The position numbers were made by a program, and so were the translations under genes. From Synchiropus splendidus (taxonomy: Eukaryota > Chordata > Actinopteri > Syngnathiformes > Callionymidae), in assembly GCF_027744825.2 (NCBI RefSeq), contig NW_026527054.1, positions 2,418,001 to 2,482,000 of the forward strand: 64,000 nucleotides of DNA. Direction: 5' to 3'. Below are positions 51,779 through 60,782 of the stretch, in pieces. How positions within the stretch are numbered: the first letter of the stretch is position 1; each line of letters begins with the position of its first letter. Under the pieces are notes generated by a model. That model searched no databases and was not told the DNA's origin. It worked only from the letters and a program-made list of their open reading frames with translations.

Positions 51779-51801
51779 CCCTTTACCAGAGAGGCAAAGG
51801 G
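51779..51801 (+). promoter_or_regulatory. Conserved U5 hairpin (provirus)
   Basis: CCCTTT (51779-51784) pairs with AAAGGG (51796-51801) around CC-AGAGA-GG. The sequence is identical to solo LTR 1 at 36188-36210. Confidence 0.5.
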
Positions 51802-51886
51802 AGGTAGTGTGCTCGGAACTAGGGACGGATTATGTTATAGCCAATCGCCTTGTACACAAAACCTTGAAAACCTAAACCCGACGACA

Positions 51887-51904
51887 TGGCGCCCGAACAG
51901 GGAC
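51887..51904 (+). promoter_or_regulatory. Primer-binding site, tRNA-Lys3 type
   Basis: TGGCGCCCGAACAGGGAC directly after the LTR CA end, with no spacer. It is complementary to the 3' end of tRNA-Lys3, the primer of primate lentiviruses. Foamy viruses use a different tRNA-Lys isoacceptor site. All 18 positions fit. Confidence 0.95.
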
Positions 51905-52336
51905 ATGATTGAAAAACGTACAATCTATTTGTGAGTAACTGGACCATAGATTAAAACTCTGATGCGAAAAGTTCGGTAGTAAATAGATGGATCCTACTAT
52001 CTCTAAGTCTTGAATCAATGATATAGATTCAGGCTCTATCACTCGACAACGTACGATTTTGTTGATTCTACAACTTACCAAGGAACTGTCCCTTGGGACT
52101 GATCACCCTAAGCAGGATAGTCATTGTATTCAGGTAATTGTAGTACAACTATATAATATAGCTGGAATACAGAAGTACAGCAAAAAGTCCTGTGAGGCCT
52201 TATAACGGGCACCCCATAGGAAGGAGTCCGCTAAGGACAACTGGGGAACTGCAGCAGGAAGCAGCGGCATAGTTCGGGAAACTGTTCATAGCCGGTAAAG
52301 TGAATTCCTTAAAAATAATTTAACTGAGATTGTAAA
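51905..52336 (+). other. Untranslated leader between PBS and gag
   Basis: A 432-bp stretch without a long frame. It has a very short upstream ATG frame starting at 51904 and a GTGAGT at 51931. The segment 52190-52300 is richer in G and C with several short complementary runs, and could hold packaging structures. Nothing more specific is visible. Confidence 0.6.
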
Positions 52337-53833
52337 ATGGAAATGAGCAAAGAGGTTGTGCCTGAAAGTGGTGGAGCTCTTACGAGAAGAGCTTCCATAG
52401 CCGAATCTGAGGTTGTGACTGCTCCCCCTGATATGTGGGTAATCGGGTCCTTTCTGATAATCGATACGCCATTAGAAAATCAGGAATTATGGGATATCCT
52501 GCCCTTCGGTTCGTATACACTTCTGAACCCACGAAGGTGTCCGAGACCTACCGATAGTGCGGGTGTAGCTTGATGGGTAAAAGAAGTTTTTAATAAAAAA
52601 GTAAAGGAGTTTGATCAAAAGCACCCTGAGGACTGGGCCCCAGGTGAGGCGCTTCCTTTGCACACAGGGGAGCTGAAATTACAAACGATATCAATGGCCC
52701 ATTACTTGCCCTACGATGTCAAGAACCCCGAGGGCTCCTTTAAGAGGCTTTCGAGCACTTATTATAACTCCCTGGCCCATGCTAAAACGTGGGCTGTCAT
52801 AGTTCCCGTCTTTGGGACCGGAGTGTTTAATTTCCCTCTCGAAAAGGCAGTGGAAATTTGTCTCGATCATACTCAAGACTGGGTAAAACGTGACTCTGAA
52901 CTTGACCGAATGGTGGTCCTCTTGGCCCCCGAGGCTGGGCTACGGCAGGAAATTATCCAACAACTGAGAGAGCGGATTGAGGTGAATCCAGTGAAAATTC
53001 AGGAATATGCAGCGTCTCGCGGTTGTCCGCTTGACGCGACCTTGGTTGCTGGTCTAATGAGGAGGCCCGTAGTGAGCAAGTTATATAAGGAGTCTATCCA
53101 TGACCATGCCACAGGGAATATTACTGAAAGTTTTGTGATTCAATACCAGCGCTACCCTAGCCCTGCTAAGCCGGGGGTTTATCCCCGTGGTGAACTCCAA
53201 GAAGCTCAAACGATGTACAAAGCAACTGGTCCGTTACCACTGACAAATAAGGGACCATTGGACACTGCGTTACAAGGGATAGCCAATCTTCCGACTGCGC
53301 CACCCGCCAATGAAGCTGACCCAGCTCTTAGGGACCATGGCTATGCTACGCCAGCGAGGGTCCGCTTTTCTGAGCTGTCAGAAAATGACCCCGATGAAGG
53401 AGAATCCCTGAGCCTGAGTGAAACCGACAAAGAAGTCATTACAAGGAGTCTGGAGAAAATGGCAGAGCTACTTAGTGCGATAACGCAACAAATAGAAAGT
53501 CAACAGGATCAGCTCAACAGGAGTTTGAGTCAGGGAGGATTAGAATGCATTTCAGGTTCCCAGGAAAATCGCCCGCAACCTATACAACCACTCAATCCTT
53601 CTAATGGCTCAATAGGGGCCTCGGATCTCAACGCCTCAGAAAACCCTGATGTCAGAGACCTAGGGTCGAGTGAGCCAACCTTGGGTGATGTCCCAGTCAT
53701 TAGAATGGATAATGGATCCATGTTTGTTATCTTACACACTTCAACGGCCAAATACAAGCCAACTGGGGACAATGTAGTGATCCCCATAAGAAAGTGGAAT
53801 GGACTGGATGAAGTCAGGCCATTCACTCCGTGA
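52337..53833 (+). pseudogene. gag: gag N-terminal part with in-frame TGA at 52571
   Basis: Same frame throughout; two segments (79 codons, then about 419) are separated by one TGA. It probably covers the matrix-like domain and a linker. The PTAP motif at 53291-53302 matches the Tsg101-binding late domain consensus. Residues coded at 53420-53525 form a Leu/Ile/Met heptad-like run (EKMAELLSAITQQIE), a possible coiled coil. The segment 52908-53286 was copied to 55306-55685. Both stops could come from CGA to TGA decay, but that is inference. Confidence 0.75.
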
Positions 53834-54478
53834 AAAAAGAAAATTGGTAAAAAGGACTTCGATCACCGTGTCTCACTTTTGAGTGAAGAGGTTCGTAACC
53901 GAAATTACCGAGCCCTAGAGCACGTCCATCAATTGGATTTCACTGAGTGCGAAGATTCCCCCGTAGCCACCGTCTGTTTGACGCCACTGGTGCATTCGCG
54001 TTCAGTAGATGGTCAGATACACGCTGGAGCCAGTAAAATTGCTCGGCTTGAGTTGTCTAAGGTGATCCTTGACCTTAATCCCCCTGAATCATTGGGGGTC
54101 CTCACAAATACGCAGCTACCACGATGGGTGACGGCCACCTATGCGACGCTGACCTCATTAGGGTACTTTGAAACAGTTACGTGTCTGATTGGGAACCGAC
54201 AACTAGCAAAGACACTATATGATACAGTGTTACTTTTAAAACAGGATACATTTATAAAGTATCTGGAAAATTCTCCTCAGCTGCAACGTGGCCTAGAGGA
54301 TGAGGAGCACAGAGAGGCAGAGGAGCCTCGGGTCCCCTTCCGACCCTCCTCTGCGTCTACACCACGTCCCTCAACCCCCCTACCTAGATCCCCGGGGGTC
54401 GAACGATCACCCTTACCCCCATTGACCGCCAACCCACCCGAATGGTACAAGCAAAAAATTCTAGAGGGCGAAAGATAA
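53834..54478 (+). pseudogene. gag: gag middle part, Pro-rich end
   Basis: Continues in the frame of the preceding part after the TGA at 53831, so it is more likely gag than a separate gene. Its last 60 codons are Pro/Ser/Arg-rich (PRPSTPLPRSPG). It ends at TAA 54476. From about 54442 the coding signal continues in another frame, so an indel lies between 54442 and 54478. Confidence 0.65.
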
Positions 54479-54695
54479 CGTGGGGAGAGTATGATGCCAC
54501 CAAATGGCCGTGCGACCCCGATGAGGAAGGATTAAGAGAACGCCCTATGGCTCATGCTTATGATCCAGTTGTACACCAGCAACCTCCGGAGCCAGGTTGG
54601 AACAAAGAAATAATCATCCCCCAATGGTTTCCTCATGATAGGAAAGAAATGGCCCGGAGAATGCCATCTCCCTCATCTGAGGAAATAGGTGGATG

Positions 54696-55302
54696 GCAAG
54701 GAGTGTCAAAATCCTTTAAACAAGCATATGTTGCACGAGGATATGATGGTCTCCATGCCCCTCTGATTCCGACGATCAGAGTAGCGATGATTCTGGCAGT
54801 GATAGTGACCCGCCACTGGGTCCGCAGCCAGACCCCCCAACACCCTCAAGACAGGGTGGCAGGATAGCCTCCACAGGAGGGATGGGACGACAGCGTACCC
54901 AGCTGGCAGTCTCATTCCTTGCAGGGGGCCCCCCATCGGAGCCCAGACAAGACACTGATGTTAGAGTGTCAAATAAAATTACTGTAGCAGACCTGTGCAA
55001 GGCACTCCCGAAAAGTAAAGATAAGGAATCCAACTGCGAGTATGTTAGAAGATTGAATAAGGAATTGTCTCCATCTCAAATGGCTGACCCAGTTATTAGT
55101 AAATATGTCTCCAAAGGGAATGGATTAGATTTAGTCCAAGGGCAGACATTGATGGATTTGCTAACCTCCGATATGGCTACTCTATTTACTAGCCAAGTAG
55201 AGGCAACCATTCGAGATCTGGTTGATAAAGTGAATAAAGGAGAGATGTCTCTTCTGCAAGCTTATTCCATACTGGCAGATGAGGGGGCTGATGAGTCGCA
55301 GG
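54696..55302 (+). repeat. gag internal duplication, copy 1 (with 66-68 bp deletion)
   Basis: Starts GGCAAGGAGTGTCAAAATCC and matches 55686-56372 almost base for base, except that about 66-68 bp present at 55740-55818 are missing at 54750. The deletion breaks the frame. Few other substitutions separate the copies. Confidence 0.85.
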
Positions 55303-55685
55303 TCCGAATGGTGGTCCTCTTGGCCCCCGAGGCTAGGCTACGGCAGGAAATTATCCAACAACTGAGAGAGCGGATCGAGGTGAATCCAGTGAAAATTCAG
55401 GAATATGCAGCATCTCGCGGTTGTCCGCTTGACGCGACCTTGGTTGCTGGTCTAATGAGGAGGCCCGTAGTGAGCAAGTTATATAAGGAGTCTATCCATG
55501 ACCATGCCATAGGGAATATTACTGAAAGTTTCGTGAGTCAATACCAGCGCTACCCTAGCCCTGCTAAGCCGGGGGTTTATCCCCGTGGTGAACTCCAAGA
55601 AGCTCAAACGATGTACCAAGCAACTGATCCGTTACCCCTGACAAATAAGGGACCATTGGACACTGCGTTACAAGGGATAGCCAAT
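55303..55685 (+). repeat. Second copy of an upstream gag segment (52908-53286)
   Basis: About 380 bp beginning CGAATGGTGGTCCTCTTGGC, copied from the gag N-terminal part and placed between the two copies of the later gag segment. It ends at ATAGCCAAT, just before the PTAP-coding codons of the original. Its frame continues from copy 1 but not into copy 2. The junctions have only a few bases of shared sequence. Confidence 0.85.
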
Positions 55686-56980
55686 GGCAAGGAGTGTCAA
55701 AATCCTTTAAACAAGCATATCTTGCACGAGGATATGATGCCCACCGCGATTCCTTAACGGATATTTACTCCCATATGTCCAGGGCCACTTCCTTGCCGAC
55801 AGACTCCTGGGAGAGACGGTCTCCATGCCCCTCTGATTCCGACGATCAGAGTAGCGATGATTCTGGCAGTGATAGTGACCCGCCACTGGGTCCGCAGCCA
55901 GACCCCCCAACACCCTCAAGACAGGGTGGCAGGATAGCCTCCACAGGAGGGATGGGACGACAGCGTACCCAGCTGGCAGTCTCATTCCTTGCAGGGGGCC
56001 CCCCATCGGAGCCCAGACAAGACACTGATGTTAGAGTGTCAAATAAAATTACCGTAGCAGACCTGTGCAAGGCACTCCCGAAAAGGAAAGATAAGGAATC
56101 CAACTGCGAGTATGTTAGAAGATTGAATAAGGAATTGTCTCCATCTCAAATGGCTGACCCAGTTATTAGTAAATATGTCTCCAAAGGGAATGGATTAGAT
56201 TTAGTCCAAGGGCAGACATTGATGGATTTGCTAACCTCCGATATGGCTACTCTATTTACTAGCCAAGTAGAGGCAACCATTCGAGATCTGGTTGATAAAG
56301 TAAATAAAGGAGAGATGTCTCTTCTGCAAGCTTATTCCATACTGGCAGATGAGGGGGCTGATGAGTCGCAGGTCAAGAATTTTCTCATACAGATTAACTG
56401 CCCTGAACCAGCAAAATTGGTTCTGGAGTTCCTCCAAGCAAAGGGACTGGATGCAAAAACTGAGGTTATCTCCCGTCACAGCTCTCTTATGGCTGTGAGA
56501 AGAGCCCTCAGAAAAGAAAAAGAGAGACCGGATGTATCCGAGGCTCGACAGTCAAAAAACGAGGAGAGGGGGAAGTCTCTTCCCCCTTCTGGAAAAGTGA
56601 CAGCAAACCCCCAACACGACCCGGCTCGCACTCGATCTACCTTTCCACCGAAGAAGGATCGAAATCAGCAAGACATCAGACCCAATGGACAGGGTGGGGC
56701 CAAGCGCCCTCCATTCAACAAGAACGTGAATGGCTCAGGCACGAATGGCCCCAGACAGCCTCGTTGGAGGCAGGATCGTGCCGACAATCGACCCCAAGCA
56801 AAGGGGCAGGATCGTCCCCATCCGAAACCAGTGTCCGACGAAGACTGGAAAGCGATGACCCAGGAGCAGAAGGAAGCGGTAATACTTGCAGCGGCTCGAC
56901 GAAACCAGGATCTGGGAAGAGATTTGACCGCAGCCCAGAGGAAAGTGTTGGAAAAACTCGAACCCAAAACCCAACAATGA
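55686..56980 (+). pseudogene. gag: gag C-terminal part (capsid-like and nucleocapsid-like)
   Basis: The longest clean gag frame, about 428 codons from 55694. Order: linker, acidic Ser/Asp stretch (codons 46-62), a helical region with ESNCEYVRRL (135-144) resembling the major homology region, another helical region with Leu-rich segments (226-252), then a basic tail (about 270-400) rich in R, K, Q, N, G and P. There is no C-x2-C-x4-H-x4-C knuckle. It ends at TGA 56978-56980 overlapping the pol ATG. The capsid reading is moderate; the nucleic-acid-binding tail is clear by composition. Confidence 0.7.
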
Positions 56981-57105
56981 GGCCCTATAAAGTGCAGATT
57001 TGGGCTAAAGATCATAAAAGAGATTGCTACTATGACACTGGATCGGACATATCCATATTACCAAAGGAATGGTTGATGAAGAACTCGATCAGAAGACACT
57101 CGTAA
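56977..57105 (+). pseudogene. pol: pol start and protease
   Basis: ATG at 56977 overlaps the gag stop as ATGA and is in the pol frame. The aspartic protease motif DTGSDIS follows at 57034-57054, so the active-site Asp is residue 20. A protease immediately after a Pol ATG is typical of foamy viruses, which express Pol from its own mRNA. The frame is also open upstream inside gag, but I see no standard slippery heptamer in the overlap. The frame ends at 57105; the protease sequence continues in another frame from about 57085, so one indel is present. Confidence 0.8.
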
Positions 57106-58330
57106 AATTGGCTAATGGAGACGTCGTTATGATGGCCCTAGGCAGATTTAATGGAAAAACTGTGGTGATAGGGCCTAACCCTTTATTATCTCCAAATGAC
57201 TCAGAATGGATTATTGATGCCCCTTCTTCAAATTGGATGAGAGAAGTTAATAGGATTACGGCCATAGAAAAATTAGTATGTGCCTCTCACATTAACGACA
57301 GGGCACGCCTAAAAAGGATCCTTTATCCGGCCGAAGTGGCCGGACTTAAAAATGATGTAGGATTAATGAAAACAGAACCATACGTTATTAGGGGTGGCCT
57401 CCCAGGCAAACAAAAGCAGTACCCATTAGGGAAATACGAGGATCAATTGCTGGCAGTGTTTAAAGAATTGGAACAATTAGGGGTCATCGAAAAAATTAAT
57501 GAACCACCCTGCTTAATGCCAGTACAAGCAGTACCAAAAAAGGATGGTACCGTTAGGCCTGTCCATAACCTAAAAATGTTAAATGACGTGACAGTGAAAG
57601 ACACTAGATAAATCATCAATCCCCGACAGACCATGTTAAAAATACGCCCGGGAGAATATAACTCCAGTATTGACCTAGCGAATGGATTTTGGTCAGTCCC
57701 ACTGGCCGAGGAGAGCAGGCCGAAAACCTGTTTTATGATAAAAGGACAAGGCTACATGTGGACCAGGCTGCCCCAAGGATTTGTGAATTCCCCAAACGCA
57801 TTTCAGGAAAGAATGGAGAAACTGTTGCATGACTTGCCAGTCACGTGTTATATAGACGATATATTCATCTCCACGGAGACAGAAGAAGAACACCTCGAAC
57901 TGTTGGAGGAGGTAATCCGGAGACTGAAAGACCATGGAATGAAGATTGGCATTGCTAAATGTGAGATAGGAGTACCACAAGTCAAATATCTGGGTGTCTT
58001 AGTTACAAAGCATGCGATAACTTCCACTGACGATTACCTCCAAAATCTGCACCCTACTACGCTTAAAGAGCTAGAGAAATGTTTAGTAAAATTGGGGTGG
58101 CTACGAAGTATGATTCCTTATTATTCCACCTTAGCGAGACCTGTCGAGATTATTAAAAATAAGGTCAGGACATTTGACAAACGATCCCTAAAGTTAATAG
58201 AACACAATAGAATGCTAACGCCAGAAGAAATTGAAACCTGGAACTGCCTTATCCAACAAATTCTCACGGATGGGGTGAAACTCGGTCCGTACCGAGATGG
58301 ACAAAATATCTCTGTGATAGTTAGAGGAAA
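57069..58330 (+). pseudogene. pol: pol: protease end and reverse transcriptase
   Basis: One frame from 57069 to about 58330, with TAA at 57609-57611. RT motifs in order: PVQAVPKKDGTVRPVHNL-type fingers motif at about 57520-57570, SSIDLANGFW (57663-57692) with the first catalytic Asp, LPQGFVNSP (57768-57794), and YIDD (57849-57860) with the Asp pair, followed by the KYLG primer-grip-like motif near 57987. Catalytic residues are all present. Near 58330 coding moves to another frame (indel). The TAA and the indels make the product non-functional. Confidence 0.9.
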
Positions 58331-59202
58331 AGGAAAATGCAGGATGCGCGGCAGTCTACGAGGAAAGCAATGACACACCCATTTGTTACGTATCCATCAG
58401 ATATTCACCCACTGAAAGTCGATTTGCCCCAGCAGAGAGGGAACTCAGGTTGTTATGGAAAGTTTACACGGAACTGGCTTCCAACTTAGGCCAGGTTTAT
58501 GTAAAATGTACAGTAAAGAATGACCTCACTAAAGAAATGGTGAAGGATACGGTGCAATTTGCTAAAGCTTATGCCTCTAGATGGGGAAAGTGGAAGCAGA
58601 TGCTCTTGGATCCAAATTGGTCATTTGTAATGTCTAAGTCTAAACAGCAGCCTAAAATCCCTGCTATGTCTCAACCAGATTATACAGGGATATACACCCT
58701 CTTTACTGATGGTAGTAAAACAGCACAAGATCCCGAGGGATATTGGGGATTTGTGCTATACAAACGAGATAAACCCCTGTATAAAGAGAAAGGAAGAATG
58801 GGCAAAACAGCACAGGAGGCCGAGTTACAGGAAGTTGTCAGCGGACTGCAATATGTGAAAAAGAAGGGAATAAAATCCTGACGAATTGTGACTGACAGTT
58901 GGTATGTGTCGGAAGGGCTGAAAGATAACTTTAAATACTGGCAGCAGCGAGACTTCCAGAAATACAAAGGTAAAGAGTTGGAACATCGTGACTTATGGAT
59001 AGTGGTGAACCAACTGCTACAACACATAAAACTTTGGGTGACCCATGTCAATAATCACACGGGAATCCAGGATTTTGATCACATGGGAAATGATGTGGTC
59101 GACAAACTAGTGCAGACTAGAGCAGTTGCAGTAGGCACTTTGATTTTTCCTGATAAATGGAAGAATGACCAAGGGAAGCTTGTCATCCCACAGGAAGAAT
59201 AG
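58330..59202 (+). pseudogene. pol: pol: RT connection and RNase H
   Basis: Frame runs from about 58350 to TAG at 59200-59202, with TGA at 58879-58881. RNase H catalytic acids are visible: Asp in FTDGS (58708-58710), Glu in EAELQ (58822-58824), Asp in VTDSW (58894-58896) and Asp in GNDVVDK (59101-59103), after the HTGIQDFDH segment. The TGA lies between the Glu and the second Asp. TAG at 59200 interrupts the passage to integrase. Confidence 0.88.
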
Positions 59203-59994
59203 CTGGATTATGTCCGGCATATTCATCGTGCTTTGCTACATGTCGGAAACGAGAGAACGCGGAGATGATAACGGGATTGAGGCCGGCCCTCTCAAAGAAA
59301 CAATATCACTGGTTAGACATAACTGCGAGATATGCATGGAGAAAGGATTGTTACCTGCTATTGCTTATCAAGAAGGTAAAATTGCTGAAGAATTCCCAGG
59401 CATTTCCGCGTCTATGGATGTAGGAGTCCTGGGGAGTCACTTCGGTCAATATAAAAAATTCCTGGTAAAGCTGATAATGGGGGAGGACACACACGAGTTT
59501 ACCCCATTAAGAAAGAAACCACAAGGACAGCAAAAGAGTGTGTAACGTCATTCATTCAGGGGGATCCAGTCAAAACCCTCAGATCGGATAATGCCGCCAT
59601 GTTTACTTCGAAGCACTTTCGTTCATGGTTGGAACAGGTGGGGATACGACATGTCTTATCCATCCCGCACCAATCCAACACAAACGGAGTCACGGAACAT
59701 GCAGTGCGTGCGACAAAATCGCAAATACTATTATATAAGCACAGATGGCACTTACCTGAAAACCTCTTTGCCATTAACCGACAGCTCAGTCTACGTAATT
59801 TACAGGGTTCTACCCCTGCCCACTCTCACGAGCGCTCTGTATCGTTACAGGTGGGCAGTGAGGTGTGGATACTCGCCACTGGAAAATCTACCACAATAGT
59901 GAAAGTCGAAGGGAACGTACTTACGGGAAAAGATGGCCACAGGTACCACCCCAAGCAACTTAGACTTAAGTGTAAAACTCAGGATGGAAGCTGA
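59203..59994 (+). pseudogene. pol: pol: integrase
   Basis: Zinc-binding HHCC domain: His codons at 59224 and 59239, Cys codons at 59324 and 59333, the pairs being in different frames (indel near 59260). Catalytic core: first Asp at 59417 (MDVG), second Asp at 59587 (RSDNA), Glu at 59695 (GVTEH). Second Asp to Glu spacing is exactly 35 residues between, the DD(35)E pattern. Another indel lies near 59510. The C-terminal SH3-like segment (GSEVWIL ... YHPKQLRL) ends at 59994. The end overlaps the next frame by 62 bp. Confidence 0.88.
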
Positions 59995-60757
59995 CCGAGA
60001 CCATGTGCCAGGATGGGTTCAGGGGGTAGGGGATGACTATGTTAAGATGCTCTCCGATCGAGTCTTCCCAAATAATGGCCTCCTTGTTATGACCTGGGAT
60101 GGTATTAATCATTCCTGGAAAAAAGGGATTGTTATGCCTTATACTCACCCCACCACCAGTGTTAGATGGTCTAATTATGAACCTGGTGATTGTGTCCTTT
60201 GTGCTGCGCCCGTTTTCGTCCTCATTTGGTCTGGAGATGCAAAGTACAAGCATGAGCACCGTCCTAAGCGAATAGAGGTAGGAGCTGAACATCTGATGTG
60301 CGGGATCGAATTAATGGGGTCTGCCCCCTTCACGTTCTGCAAATGCTGCTGGGAATCGTGGGGATGTCGATATCAAATATTACGCAAAGACACCCATTGC
60401 AGGCCATGCACCTGTGGCCAACGTGACGGGGTTTGGAATGTGTGCGATACATGCACCCCCTGGCAGATAAACCCAGCACAGTTCTTGGCACGACGGTATC
60501 GTTTGCACTCAGACGATCACCTTCCACAGCCACCGATTGCTTTACGGGCCAGTATCATAGATTCTTGGAACTGCCCTATTCTGATATACCAGACTATGAT
60601 GTCTATTGGCGATGAGAAACTCTCATCTAAGCAGGAAAGGAAACTCTCAGTTATCCCCAGGGATACCACCATGAAGTGGGAAGACTTTTCGCCCATGGAG
60701 ATGGGAGGATGGCTTACATCTGTCTGGAGATGGAAGCCTATCCTTGCAAGGCTATAG
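59933..60757 (+). CDS. Accessory-like frame 1 between pol and env, Cys/Trp-rich (274 codons)
   Basis: Uninterrupted frame starting at ATG 59933 inside the end of integrase, in another frame. I do not recognise the family. The 274-residue product has 13 Cys and 14 Trp. Cys clusters are C87-x2-C90, then C136, C138, C139, C145, C156, C159, C161, C171 and C174 (60338-60454), with CxxC and CxC spacing suggesting one or two zinc-binding units. No signal peptide or membrane segment is obvious. Overlap with pol resembles the position of lentiviral vif, but I see no clear Vif motif. The 3' neighbour may be a second gene or, if a frameshift lies between 60675 and 60757, the rest of the same gene. The clean frame contrasts with pol. 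Confidence 0.6.
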   Translation: MATGTTPSNLDLSVKLRMEADRDHVPGWVQGVGDDYVKMLSDRVFPNNGLLVMTWDGINHSWKKGIVMPYTHPTTSVRWSNYEPGDCVLCAAPVFVLIWSGDAKYKHEHRPKRIEVGAEHLMCGIELMGSAPFTFCKCCWESWGCRYQILRKDTHCRPCTCGQRDGVWNVCDTCTPWQINPAQFLARRYRLHSDDHLPQPPIALRASIIDSWNCPILIYQTMMSIGDEKLSSKQERKLSVIPRDTTMKWEDFSPMEMGGWLTSVWRWKPILARL

Positions 60758-60782
60758 CCAGAGAGATTGGGAATCCACCTCC

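Larger units (their letters stand above)
50587..51886 (+). mobile_element. Provirus 5' LTR (1300 bp)
   Basis: TG start at 50587 and CA end at 51885-51886, directly before the PBS. It is shorter than the solo LTRs mainly in U3, which is strongly diverged and lacks the 47-bp duplication but has a triplicated TGACG element. From about 51300 to the end it is almost the same as the solo LTRs. Estimated limits are U3 50587-50965, R 50965-51330 and U5 51330-51886. Confidence 0.93.
52337..56980 (+). pseudogene. gag: gag, broken and internally duplicated
   Basis: Structural polyprotein gene. The first ATG at 52337 has a good context (AAAATGG). One frame runs from 52337 to 54478, interrupted by TGA at 52571-52573 and TGA at 53831-53833 and ended by TAA at 54476-54478. 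Coding then moves to the next frame (54442-54749), hits a deletion near 54750, passes through a duplicated stretch and ends at TGA 56978-56980. Visible parts: no N-terminal MG (no myristoylation signal), PTAP at 53291-53302, a heptad-like Leu/Ile segment at 53420-53525, a Pro-rich stretch at 54310-54440, an acidic Ser/Asp stretch near 55830-55880, a possible major-homology-region motif (ESNCEYVRRL) at 56096-56125, and a basic R/G/Q/N-rich tail with no CCHC knuckle. Capsid assignment of the 56050-56460 part is tentative. Confidence 0.85.

Noticed and set aside
53012..53025. 14-nt match between gag (CAGCGTCTCGCGGT) and the provirus R hairpin at 51155-51168
   Set aside because: The gag stretch has no matching stem, and a chance match of this length between a 1.3-kb and a 12-kb sequence is not rare enough.
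56900..56980. Classical -1 frameshift heptamer at the gag-pol junction
   Set aside because: GGAAAAAC and ACCCAAAA are not in the X-XXY-YYZ arrangement relative to the gag frame.
59933..60757. Calling accessory-like frame 1 a vif gene
   Set aside because: Position and Trp content are similar, but I cannot see a convincing Vif zinc or SOCS-box motif; the Cys pattern is different.
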